From Narthecium ossifragum (taxonomy: Eukaryota > Streptophyta > Magnoliopsida > Dioscoreales > Nartheciaceae): a DNA stretch of 64,000 nt. The position numbers were made by a program, and so were the translations under genes. This document shows, piece by piece, positions 1 through 10,513 of the stretch; the stretch's first letter is position 1; every line of letters begins with the position of its first letter. The notes beneath the pieces are model-generated. The model ran no database searches, was not told where the DNA came from, and saw nothing but the letters and a program-made list of their open reading frames with translations. The stretch spans positions 16,425,888 to 16,489,887 of the forward strand of contig OY986966.1 in assembly GCA_963920575.1 (NCBI GenBank), read 5' to 3'.

Positions 1-488
1 GTGTGAAAATCCGGAACAAAGATATTTCATCTGCGCCGGAGACATTTCGGTCCAAAATATATGGCCGATAAAAAAGGATATTTTGGTAATTTACACCCGG
101 ATTGCCCGGGGATATTTCAGTAAATTTTTCAAAGTATTATATGAAATATCGAAATTAAAATTTAAATAAGGCATTTCGAATATCTGAATAATTGGACAAA
201 TATTCAGATAATTCAAATTTGAACATTTGAATTTCAAATTCAAATTTCAAAACAAAATATCTACCCATATAAAATCAGCCAAATCAAAAATATATATCAT
301 ACTATATGAGAAATCAGCATCTTCAATTATGGTTGGATTGCATTCTCATACCATATAAAAAATAAAAATAAAATCAGCATCTCTAAATATGGTGGGATTA
401 TATGAGCTATCCTTATATAAAAGGATTAGCATCAATTAGTATCCCTTAATCAGGATATTCCATCCATATTAAGATCACCTCTCGTGCC

Positions 489-496
489 TATAAAAG
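489..496 (+). promoter_or_regulatory. TATA box of element A 5' LTR
   Basis: TATAAAAG, with an AT-rich upstream part (U3) and a GC-rich downstream part (R/U5). It is conserved in the other LTR at 11581-11588, although the base two positions upstream differs. This is the likely core promoter; the transcription start is not visible from sequence. Confidence 0.6.
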
Positions 497-587
497 GAGG
501 AGGGTGAAGGCTGGCAAGGGGGATGGCGTGAAAGCTCTTGGAAACGCCGGGAGGCTGCGCAAGACACCCGGAAGAAAGGTCGGAGTT

Positions 588-735
588 GGTCGAAGCTGGG
601 TGGAAGAACGCTTGAAGGCTGGTCTTGGCTGAAGGCGTTGAAGCTTGGTCGAAGCTGGGTGGAAGAACGAGCTGAAGGTTGGTCTTGGCTGAAGGCGCTG
701 AAGCTTGGTCGAAGCTGGGTGGAAGATCACGTCGA
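588..735 (+). repeat. 60-bp minisatellite in element A LTR
   Basis: The phrase GGTCGAAGCTGGGTGGAAGA recurs at about 588, 647 and 707, a period of 59-60 bp, with two to three imperfect units. It is repeated in the 3' LTR at 11680-11827. It lies just downstream of the TATA box, so it should be transcribed. Confidence 0.75.
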
Positions 736-1760
736 AGCTTGGCTCAAGGCTGTTGAAGAGGCTGAAGAGGTCGGAGTTGGGTCTGAGCTGGGTTCTGAAC
801 GGTCTGAAGGCTGGTGAAGAGAACGGGCTGAAGACTGTCAAGGAAGCTGAGGAAGAAGCCGGTTGAAGGAATTGAAGAAGAGATGAAAGAAGAAACTGAA
901 GAAGAGGGTTGAAGACGAAGAGGTTCTAGTGACGTTCCCAAGCTGCGCACCACCGGACGACGTAGATCCAGCCAACACAGCCGGAACCCATCGAGACGCT
1001 CGCGTCTCTGGGTCGACGCTGTAGGAGGCTCGTCGATCCGGTGGTTCAAGCTTCACTCTCTTGCTCGTTACCAGCGGCTTAGGCTTCCAGCAAGGTTGCT
1101 CTAGTTTGATTCCTCGCCGGCGACGGAGATCGAGCCAAGTCTCTCTCTCTCCCGGCGGCTTTGAAGACAACCTCCCCTGCTTTGATCTCTGTTTCAAACA
1201 AACATCTCCAAGCTTCCAGCCAACGTCCCTAAGCTCCCAGCCGACGTCTTTGCACTCCAGTCGCTGACTTCCTCCGCTCCGGCTACATCCCCGTAGGCGG
1301 CGAAGTCCAAACCCAGGCGCTCTCAAGCCTTTAAGCCGACGTTCTCAAGCTCCAGCCGGTGTAATCCCCTGTTCAAGCTGGTGTGTTCCCCAGTTTCAAA
1401 CCAACTTCGTCAACGACAACAGAGGTCGGATCTTGTTCTCAAACATTTGCATGGCAACGCTCCCAAGTCCAGCGGATTTGAAGCCCCCTGCGGCAAGAAC
1501 AGCGTGCATGGCGATGAAGGAGGTCTAAAGCCTCACGTGATGCATTTCTTTTGATCTTTTCTTTTATTATAAAATGTTTATTTTTGGATCTAGAATCGTA
1601 GGTATTCCCTACGGGGATGTAAATGATGGATCTGCCGATTCGGCAAATCCAGGGGTGTGGTGCCTACAATTTCCTGAAATGAAATTAAAATATGATTTGC
1701 TCGGAAATAAAATAGAGACCTTGTCCCGACGAGATCGACGTTTTATCCACGAACAAAATC

Positions 1761-1779
1761 TGGCACGCCCAGTGGGACC
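1761..1779 (+). other. Primer binding site of element A
   Basis: TGGCACGCCCAGTGGGACC lies five bases after the LTR end. The form TGGCRCGCCCRGTGGGAC is the PBS known from Tat-lineage plant Gypsy elements such as RIRE2/Dasheng types. I do not name the tRNA. Confidence 0.75.
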
Positions 1780-2047
1780 ACACCTTACCTCTCATCTCTA
1801 GATTCAAAAACAAAAAGAAGAAAAGAAAATAAAATGATGATGAAAAAAACAAATCATCAAAAAAAAAATACATATATACTCTTACATCTTGACAGGTCTA
1901 ACTTCTTAAATGAAGGATATGGCGCATGCGACTTTGAAAGCATTCGTCACTATTCGCTTTGGCGACCTCTCGTTTGAGATCCCAATTGGAAGCGACGGCC
2001 TTCCAATGCCGACGACGCCATCAAAAGTTTCCTTCACCACTCCAGGA

Positions 2048-2887
2048 GCAGCTACCTCCGATGCACAAGCGAAAACTATTGTGGGATCTCATGAGAAGAT
2101 GGTGACTCGCCAAGACGGGCTCCAGGTTCGTCGAAGGAAGCATAATGATGAAGCTCCCTCAGTTGGATTTGGCAAAAGCAAGACGGTCGCAAATGGATCT
2201 CGTGTTTACCCAGGAGCAGCTACTTTCGATGCACAAGCGAAGACTATCGTGGGATCTCATGAGAAGATGGTGACTCGTCAAGACGGGCTCCAGGTTCGTT
2301 GAAGGAAGCATAATGATGAAGCTCCCTCAGTTGGATCTGGCAAAAGCAAGACGGTCGCAAATGGATCTCGTGTTTACCCAGGAGCAGCTACTTTCGATGC
2401 ACAAGCGAAGACTATCGTGGGATATCATGAGAAGATGGTGACTCGTCAAGACGGGCTCCAGGTTCGTCGAAGGAAGCATAATGATGAAGCTCCCTCAGTT
2501 GGATCTGGTAAAAGAAAGACGGTCGCAAATGGATCTCGTGATTACCCAAGAGCAGCTACTTTCGACACACAAGCGAAGACTATCGTAGGACCTCATGAAG
2601 AGATGGTGACTCGACAAGACGGGCTCCAGGTTCGTCGAAGGAAGCATAACGATGAAGCTCCCTCAGTTGGATCTGGCAAAAGCAAGACGGTCGCAAGTGG
2701 ATCTCGTGTTTACCCAGGAGCAGCTACTTTCGACACACAAGCGAAGACTATCGTAAGACCTCACGAAGAGATGGTGACTCGCCAAGACGGGCTCCAGGTT
2801 CGTCGAAGGAAGCATAATGATGAAGCTCCCTCAGTTGGATCTGGCAAATGCAAGATGGTCACAAATGGATCTCATGTTTACCCAGGA
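2048..2887 (+). repeat. Five tandem 168-bp units
   Basis: Units start at about 2048, 2216, 2384, 2552 and 2720. The period is exactly 168 bp, or 56 codons, so the reading frame is kept. Units are about 90% or more identical. Units 4 and 5 share changes such as GACACAC for GATGCAC, suggesting the array grew stepwise. Confidence 0.92.
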
Positions 2888-2904
2888 GCAACTGAAGACG
2901 TCAA

Positions 2905-4800
2905 ACCAAAGATGTCGGCGCCGTTAAATGGTTCGAGCCACCAAATGAAGTTGAAGACTCCCCAAAATCACCCAGGTGTCGGGGGCTCCTCAACCGGATC
3001 TCGCACCCACCAAGCCAAGAATGTCGAAGTTCCAATGAGCAAGCCGCGCACACACTCAGTGGCAGCCAGACAATCAAAAACATTTGTTCCACAGGAGGAT
3101 CCGGGGGCAGTCATTCGCGTCGAACCCGTTTTGACCGATGAAGACGGCTTCACTCTCGAGAGAAGACCCATGGTGGCCAAGAAAACTTCTGCAATCCAGA
3201 GGATCTCTACACCATGTGCCGAAGATCCGAAAGGAGGACAACCGGGGGCAGTCATTCGCGTCGAACCCCTTTCGACCGATGAAGACGGCTTTACTCTCGA
3301 GAGAAGACCCATGGTGGCCAAGAAAACTTCTGCAATCCAGACGATCTCCGCACCATGTGCCAAAGATCCGAAAGGTAAAACAAAATAATCTACCCATCTG
3401 TTGCGAAAATGCAGGTAGCCCCTAAGGTTGACTATGAAGCCCATTACGAGGTGTACCGCGACAAACCATGGATTGGCCTCCACACGATAGGAAATGATGA
3501 GGTGTCGCTCCACATTCGGTACTGCTATGTTCAGTTACTCCTAGCGGAGTATGAACGCCAACGGAGGAATGCGGAGCCCAAACACCCGACTCATCAGAGT
3601 TACATCGAGGATATGGCACAAGTAACTTTTGGAAGCGTTCGTGACTATCTGTTTCGAAGGCCTTGGTTCGACACCTCGATGGGTACCGACGGTTTCCAAT
3701 GCACGCAGCGGCAACCTCCGGCGCAGAAGTGTCAACTACTACTGGCGTACAAATAAAGGTGTCATTACAGCGGCCCTGTAAAAAGATGACAACTCACACT
3801 GCGCGCCAAGGAGGATACAACGCTAAGACCCCTTGGACCGGATCCTCTGCCCGTCAGAATGTTGGAAATGCTGCAAAAGAGTCTCGTACGCACCTGAAAG
3901 CTGCCGAGGAGACGAAGCTAAAGAACTCGACGAATCACCGGATAAAGTCAAGTGCTCCGTAAACACAACCGAGGGCAGCTGTAAACGGACTTCGCGAGGA
4001 GATGAAGTCGTTGCTCATGAGTTCGCACCAAAGAAACAGAAGCTATCACAAACCTACCTTGTACGGACGAGGAAGATGGCGTCAAGCACCTCAAGTCAAA
4101 AAACATCAATGGGATGGAGCGGATCAAGTCGTGCACACCCAGAAGCTGGCGCTAGAGACAACAAGTCAAAGACGTCGGCGGGACTGAACGGATCGGATCA
4201 CCAAATGAAGCTATAAGTTCTACAAAATTGTCCTGGAGCGATTTCATGTGCCAGGAACTCTCCCGCCGGATCTCACATCCACCAAATTAAAGATCTCAAA
4301 GCTCCCACAAGCAAGCCGCGAACGCTCTCAGTGGAAGGTGGCCAAAGAACAAAGCGAGTCAGGAGCTCCGTAAAGGCGTCCAGGGGTGACTATTCGCAAT
4401 GAGCCTGTCTCGACAGACGATGATGTTTTCATCCCCGACCCATGAAGTCTTCAACCAAAAGAAGCTAACCGCTGGAGCACAAAAGAGTTGGGGGTTGTCG
4501 TTCGTGTCGGATCTGCTCCGACAAGTAACGACGGCTTCTCCCTCCCTGCTTCCAAGAGACGGCCCAAAATGCCTGACAAAACCCTTGTGACTCAAACAAT
4601 CTCGACATCACCTGCCGAAGACTTAAAAAGACCTTGGCTTGGCCTCCATGCAACCGACGACGATGAGGAATCACTCCATGATCGCCATTGCTACGAGCCC
4701 GAAGTGTCCCGAATCATCAAACTTACCTCACCGACATGCGAGCAACCTATGCATACTACATTGCTCAGGAGCTGCAGAGTCTTCAAATCGAAGTAGCCTT
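2905..4800 (+). repeat. Degenerate large duplication in the leader of element A (period about 1.2 kb)
   Basis: The stretch from about 2915 reappears in decayed form from about 4172. Matched landmarks are GTCGGCG followed by an asparagine/glycine-rich stretch, CACCAAATGAAG, AGCAAGCCGCG followed by CTCAGTGG, and the peptide PW(I/L)GLH (about 3468 and 4630). The second copy has many stops and indels, so 3400-5300 no longer encodes a continuous protein. Confidence 0.6.
3101..3382 (+). repeat. Two tandem 141-bp units
   Basis: The segment starting CCGGGGGCAGTCATTCGCGT occurs at 3101 and 3242, a period of 141 bp (47 codons, in frame with the leader ORF). A degenerate third relative lies near 4385-4470. 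Confidence 0.85.
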
Positions 4801-5318
4801 TGACATGGGCGGAGTTAGCAACTATAGTGGCGACGATATTCTGCAGCTGGAGTCAAGCCGCAACACACCACAAACCAATTATATTTCTACCAGGACGGAG
4901 AAGCCCGCTGAGAAGAAGAAGGCGAGTTCAAAAGCGGTTATATACCGCCCTCCTGTCCATGCCACAGGCTCGAGCCGTCCATATTATGGAGCGTCGCTCA
5001 GCACCAACCATCCCGAAGCTTCGTCACCAAGATATGACGCTGAAGGAGTACTCCAGGAGAACAACTTTAACGTCATCACGGTGATGCCTGTCAGAATTAG
5101 AGACGACGAGATGTCTTCTTCAACCAATACATCTTCAAATATTCCGCCGAAAAGACGAAGGAAGAAGGCCGCCGTCGAAGAAGCTCAAAAGAGCCTCATC
5201 GTCGGCTTACCTCTAAAACCATCCACAGACCAGAAGCATCACCCGCTCCCTCGGCAGTAAGGATGTAGCGTCTGAGGCATCATACGAATGCCAATTTCCT
5301 GCTCTCCTTGAGTCCCCA

Positions 5319-6519
5319 GTGAGCGAGTCACCCACAAGTAGATCCCCTGAGCACTACCAGGTCCTCGCTACGACAGTCAAAGAGGAGCTGGAACAATTGA
5401 GGAATGCGCTGCAACTAAAAGATGCTGAGATAGCCAGCCTCAAAGCTCAAATGCCTCCTGAAAACAATTCACATGCATCCTCATGCGAATATGACACCTA
5501 ATATGGTACCTCTCGATGCCGTACAGAAATTGGTCGCCGAGAGCGTGAGGGCTTTCCACATGCAAAACCAGTATGCCATGAGGCCGGGATATATGAAGCC
5601 ATACCCTGCTGAAATAGACCTGGTTCCGTACCCAACAAATTATTGGTGACCCCAGTCCACTAAGTTCAACAGGACCGGATCCCCACATAAGCGCATCGCT
5701 CACTTCCTTGCAGCATGTCAAGTCACGGCTCATAATGGCGCGCTGCTTCTTCGCCAATTCGTCCAAACACTCTCCGGACCGGCTTTCACTTGGTACCGCA
5801 AATGGCTTTCGGGATCCATCAATTCATGGGAGCAGATGTAGGAGACATTCCTCTAAAGATTTTATAGTAATCAAAGAACTGTCGGGATCACGGAGCTCAC
5901 TCAAACGGAACAAAACCTGCATGAGAAAGCTGCTGATTGTATCAATAGGTGGAGAAACATGAGTATCCACTGCCCACAACCCATCACAGAACCTGAATCC
6001 GTGCGGATGTACATGAACAACCTATGGTCGGAAATGGCCCGCTACTTACAAGGTGTTTGTCCGCTTTCCCTTCGAGGAGCTGACTTCTAAGGCCGCCAAC
6101 ATCGAGAGCTACCTACATCACATGGCTCGCAGAAATCAAATCATTGACAAGGCTTCCGGGCGCACAAGGAAGAATAAGGCTTCCCGAAGGGGAAAGCTAT
6201 ACTCTAGACTTCGGCGACGCAAATGCTCAGACCAAAGGAGACTTACGAGCTGCCTCGGTCTAGAGACCTCTCGTCCGATCCCACGCGACGGCGAGTGAAG
6301 ACCCTCAAGGAGAGGATTGAAAATGAGTATTCCTTCCCCCGAGAGGAGGCCCCCGACATCTTCAAAGGTCTGTTGGATCTTGGAATCATAGAGCTCCCGG
6401 AGTCCCGGCGCCTTCACGAAGCAAACAAAGTAGACGAGCCAAAGTATTGCCATTACCACAGAATACTTGGGCACGCACTCGAAGACTGCTTTGTCCTCAA
6501 GGATCAAATCCAAAATTAA
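5319..6519 (+). pseudogene. Tat-type gag (capsid) pseudogene of element A
   Basis: The region encodes the gag structural protein in several frames. A coiled-coil-like start (EELEQLRNALQLKDAEIASL) lies at about 5385-5445. The capsid part at about 5700-6080 has the Retrotrans_gag hallmarks: FTWYRKW, then a segment around LTQTEQNLHEKAADCINRWR, and SVRMYMNNL. The C-terminal piece at 6223-6519 ends with CHYHRILGHALEDCFVLK, the Cys/His signature typical of Tat gag. Stops near 5650, 5847, 5857 and 6088 and at least one frameshift near 6050 make it non-functional. Without its own pol the element would have needed proteins from a relative. Confidence 0.75.
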
Positions 6520-7240
6520 TTGATGACGGAGTCACGGATGCTGGGCGGCTAAAGAAGCTCCAAAAGGGCAAAAAGGTAGGATCAACACATATGATTACTA
6601 CCGAAGCACACCCCGAGCCCCCATAGGAGGAGTACACCCCCTCAACACCTCCCTATGAAGAAATGGGGTATGTCCCCCAGGCACCTCCTTGCATGCCCGT
6701 TGAGAACAGATGCACATCTATCTTTCCATATGAGCAAGGCGAGGATCATATGACTCCCATTCTGACACATGTCGAGGGATGTCCATGGCCCACCTTGGAG
6801 GAGATGTATTATTCCAGCTTGGATGATGATGATACACTATCCGAGTTGGAGATGATCGCTATGGGAGGCCCTATATCAGCAAAAGGCAAAGGAAGAAACA
6901 AGCTTTCAAGCAGAGGATTAAAGCGACTAGATACGCTCCCTCGAGACCTTTGTTTCCTGAAAACTGGTAGCCGAGATAGAAGAGGCCTCCAAGGTATAAA
7001 ATCTTGAGAAAGGTAATGGCCAGCGAAGAAATCAAGGGTTCGTTCACCAAGTCTCAATAGACCTTCAAACCAGAAAGCCAAGTATGCCACAAAGCGGCGT
7101 CTCTCAAGACAACTACTTATACTTAACTACAAAAGTCTTCGGGGATGATGATGAATCCCTTTGCTTCCTAGAAGAAGAGAAGGTTGAAGTCCATAAGATC
7201 ATCACCGGCTCGAGCTCTTTTCTCAATGAAATTTGACCGC
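6520..7240 (+). other. Post-gag region without pol
   Basis: An acidic open stretch (6663-7007, containing SSLDDDDTLSELEM) and flanking broken frames follow gag, where protease and reverse transcriptase would begin in an autonomous Tat element. I see no aspartic protease D-S/T-G motif and no RT motif here. Confidence 0.5.
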
Positions 7241-9400
7241 CGGTGTGGCGCTTCATCGGCTATGAAGCTCTATTAGCAAACTACTAGTGTTGCCACGACC
7301 AGCCTCGTTCCTAAGATCTACGCCTTGGGCATGCTGTTCAAACGCCATGTCTTCGCCACATGCATAAGTTATTCCTGACGACTTCTCAGCATGCGCTGGA
7401 CCATGCCGAACAGATCCGATGCCGAAGGCGAGATAGAGCCAGAGGTGACAATCAACATACCCACAATGAAGCAAATCCCATGCTGAAGGTAAGACAAAGC
7501 TGGAAGTGACAATCAAAACAACAAGATATATATGTCCGATCCCAATGGTGGGATAAAGCCGGAGGTGACGATCAACATACCAACAACAAAGAAGATCCGA
7601 TGTCAAAGCTGAGACAAAAGCAAGTAACAATGATTGGCGCAACACCAAAGAGATTGGATGCCAATACGATGACACCGATACAAGAAGATCGTATACAAAA
7701 AGCGGGATATACACTCAAGCGGCGATCTTTTCTCCTAAAGCAACATCTTCCTCTACCATGACCTTCAACTTCTAGCTAGTTCTCTACTTTCAATTGGGCT
7801 TCAAGGGCAGCAACTTCAGTTTCTCGGAGCTGCTTTCGCTCAAGACGACGTTGAGGATACCTGCAGCAGAAGCAACTCCAGAATACCTCTCAAAGGAGAC
7901 GAGCCAAACCCTCGGTCAGGCAGTGCTGCAACCAAATCCTTGATCCGTTGCTCTAGCCCTCTGATATCTTGAGATACGGTCAGAGCTGGCAAGAATATCG
8001 ACACCAAAATCTTCCCAAGCTTTTTGAAGGCGCCAACGACTTCCTCATTCAAAACAGACTCAGAGGAAGCCCAAAGAGATTTCCATTGGCAACAAAGACC
8101 TAAGGATAAATGAAGAAAAGATGTGGATGATGACGATGCCAAAGGCTGCATGACATCGGCTGAAGGCTGAAGGTAGAAGATAAGATCCTGCCAACAAAGG
8201 ATTTAGTGCTGAAAGCCATATACGAGCTAGAGGCAATGATCAAGTTAACAACAAAGGGGTCCTAGTCGAATGCCAGATAAAGGATGCAGATCAGCAACAT
8301 CAAAGTTACTCTCTATGCCGAATGCAACACAGATCGCTGAAGGCGCAACACCGGAGAATATGAACACAACTAAGTCCATCACTGAAGGCCAAATAGAAAT
8401 CAGAGGCAACCATTCATATGACAATCACAAAAGAGATCAACTGTTGCTGCTCAGAGAGAAGCCAGGAACATAGATCAACCCAACATCAACCTGAGAGATC
8501 GAGCATCCATGGCAAGAAAAAACGCCCAAGAAACGATCTTCTCAAAATCAACACAACAAACTTAATGCTAAGGGCCAGATACACGCTCTATGCAAATATC
8601 AACACAACATCAGCATGAGAGATCATGCGTCAATGGCAAGATAAATGCCCGCGCGAGGATCAATTCAACACCAAAAAGACAAATCAGATGCTGAAGGCCA
8701 GATGAATGCCCAAGCGATGATCGCTATCATATTAACACAAAAACACAAAAAAAAAATGGCTAAAATGCTCCAAGCTTCATGAGCCTAAACTGTAAGCGAC
8801 AATACTCTAAGCCATACGAGTATAAACTGTCGGCAAAACATAAATTTTAACACAATTTGCTCCAAGCGTCACGAGCCTAAACTGACAGCACAAAAAAATA
8901 TATATACGCTCCGAGCGTTACAAGCCTAAACTCACGGCATACAAAAAAAAACACATATGCTCCAAGCTTTACGAGCTTAAACTGAAAGCACGAATGAGAC
9001 ATCTTGCAATCTGCGAGCATGAAATATACACAAGTACTGCTCAGGGGCAGCGAGCGACCTAAGGGCCCTTACACACCGCCCCTGATCTGCTCTACTACAA
9101 TTGGACTCGCCGATTCGCCAGCACAATTGCAGTCGCAAAACATTATCGCGATGCTTCAAGCATCCAAGAGGGAAGGCCCACTTTGCCACACGACCGGGAT
9201 AAAGGCTTACAGAGGGACCAGATAGATCGAGAGCCGAAGACGAATTAAAAACCGGGAGCGACGATCAACACATACCGAAAGGTGAGATAGAGCCTGACGA
9301 CCAACATCACTCGACGAGCCGATCTGCACTTCGTCGAGCTCAAGCATGTCACAGCCATCAATTTCGCCCTCACGAGATTGCCGCCAAGGCCGATGCCAAA
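7241..9400. repeat. Non-coding A-rich region with degenerate short repeats
   Basis: Two decayed tandem families are visible. At about 7410-7640, units of roughly 58-67 bp share ATGCnGAAGG and GTGACAATCAACA motifs. At about 8768-9000, five units of roughly 35-56 bp share GCTCCAAGC and GAGCCTAAACTG. Related phrases recur loosely between 8160 and 8720. No coding signal is seen on either strand. Confidence 0.6.
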
Positions 9401-10100
9401 GCACTAAGATGTTGTTCGCCGAGCTGCCCCGATGCACCGCACTCTACTATGCCAACGCCCTGTTATACTGGCGTCCCTCCAATGGTCTCCTTTCTCTTCT
9501 TCTCCGTCGACCAAATTGCTGTCGGTCCTCACCGTCGCCAAAATGTCGGCCTCCTTGAAGAAGCATTGTGGAGAAGGCGCAGAAAAAAAAAAGAAGAAGA
9601 AAGAAAACGAAAGAAAGGAACGCAGCGCCAAGCTTTCCACTGCTGCCGCCCAATACCTTGTCGCCAAGACGTCGGGTTCTCTTCTTCACCGGCAGAGCCT
9701 CGTAGAAGAACAAAAAAAGAGAAGAAGAAGGAGAGATTGCCGGAGCTCACCTGCGCCGCGCCCCGCCTTTGCTGCCGCCCAAGCGTCGACTCTCACCGGC
9801 GTTGAACCTCGTCGCCACCAAGCCACGACCAATGCTCGTCGTCGATCCTCCTCCTCGCCTTCGTCGACCAGACGCTTCTCCCAAGTCGCCTACACCGTGC
9901 GATGCTCACTGCCAAACCGTGCCCAAAGCTCGTCGCCCAGCCGCTGGTACTCATTACTGGTACTCGCCCATGCCGTGCTTCGTTGACGATGCTCGTCTAT
10001 GTCGTGTTGCCGATGGTTCTTGCAGTCGGCCTCACCGAGATTCTCGCCCTCTACGCCGAGATAAGATGCACCAGCCAAAGCCAACGTGATATTTATATAT
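9401..10100 (+). other. GC-rich block with purine tracts in element A
   Basis: A C/G-rich stretch contains two A/G-rich runs (about 9585-9625 and 9705-9735). A 184-codon open frame at 9432-9986 has a low-complexity Arg/Ser/Ala composition and no recognisable domain, so I treat it as compositional. A similar block is present in the leader of element B. Confidence 0.4.
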
Positions 10101-10236
10101 ATGAAGGAGCGCAGGAATTGTGCATGAATTCCAAGTCCCCCTCCAGGTCCCGATGATTCTTCCCAATATCTGGAAGAGTCCCAAATGAACTCAAAGTCTT
10201 GATCTCAAAAATCACAATCACAATCTGCAATCTAAA

Positions 10237-10238
<2 letters not shown>

Positions 10239-10281
<43 letters not shown>
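10239..10281. repeat. (TA)n microsatellite
   Basis: An uninterrupted run of about 21 TA dinucleotides. Confidence 0.95.
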
Positions 10282-10284
<3 letters not shown>

Positions 10285-10497
10285 TGCAATTTGCTGAAAT
10301 TTGCGATCTCAAGATATACATGATCGCACTCTTCTCGAAATTAGAATCACAGTTTCGACGAAATTTGCAATTTCAAAAAAAAAAAATCACGGCAAAGGCC
10401 GCATATACGGCCAAGTTGTTTATGACAAATACCAGTGAACAAGTCACTAAAAATTTTCGAGCCCTACCCGTTCAAATTACATGAATTTTACGCGCAG

Positions 10498-10513
10498 GCC
10501 TCGAGGGGGCATC
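10498..10513 (+). other. Polypurine tract of element A
   Basis: GCCTCGAGGGGGCATC immediately precedes the 3' LTR start TGTTGAC. The GAGGGGG core is a plausible plus-strand primer site. Confidence 0.6.

Larger units (their letters stand above)
1..1755 (+). repeat. Element A 5' LTR (partial, 3' three quarters)
   Basis: Position 1 corresponds to 11093 of the right copy and 1755 to 12847, with no net length difference. The LTR ends in CA at 1755, five bases before the PBS. It contains a TATA box at 489-496, a 60-bp minisatellite and a GC-rich downstream part. Open frames in it, such as the minus-strand one at 838-1326, recur in the other LTR and are not genes. Confidence 0.92.
1910..3388 (+). 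pseudogene. Leader ORF with 56-residue tandem repeats, one premature stop
   Basis: One frame runs from ATG 1910 to 3388 (492 codons), broken by a single TGA at 2300-2302. The other repeat units have CGA at that codon, so it is a CGA-to-TGA transition. The product is basic and low in hydrophobic residues. About 46 N-terminal residues are followed by five 56-residue repeats (core RRRKHNDEAPSVG), a linker, and two 47-residue repeats containing TDEDGFTLERRPMVAKK. I recognise no domain. It sits between the PBS and gag of element A, where some Tat-like elements carry extra ORFs. The function is unknown; it may be translated ahead of gag or be residual sequence. Confidence 0.55.

Noticed and set aside
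838..1326. 162-codon minus-strand frame in the LTR of element A (again at 11930-12289)
   Set aside because: It lies in a GC-rich LTR, is duplicated only because the LTR is, differs in length between copies and has low-complexity composition.
2048..2887. CRISPR-like array
   Set aside because: Units are contiguous 168-bp coding repeats without unique spacers, in a plant retrotransposon.
9432..9986. 184-codon plus-strand frame rich in Lys, Arg and Ser
   Set aside because: It follows purine runs and a GC-rich block, overlaps other open frames and has no recognisable domain.
6520..10500. Hidden pol in element A
   Set aside because: I looked for protease, RT (FxDD/YxDD contexts), RNase H and integrase (HHCC, GxDF, SDxG) motifs in all frames and found none.
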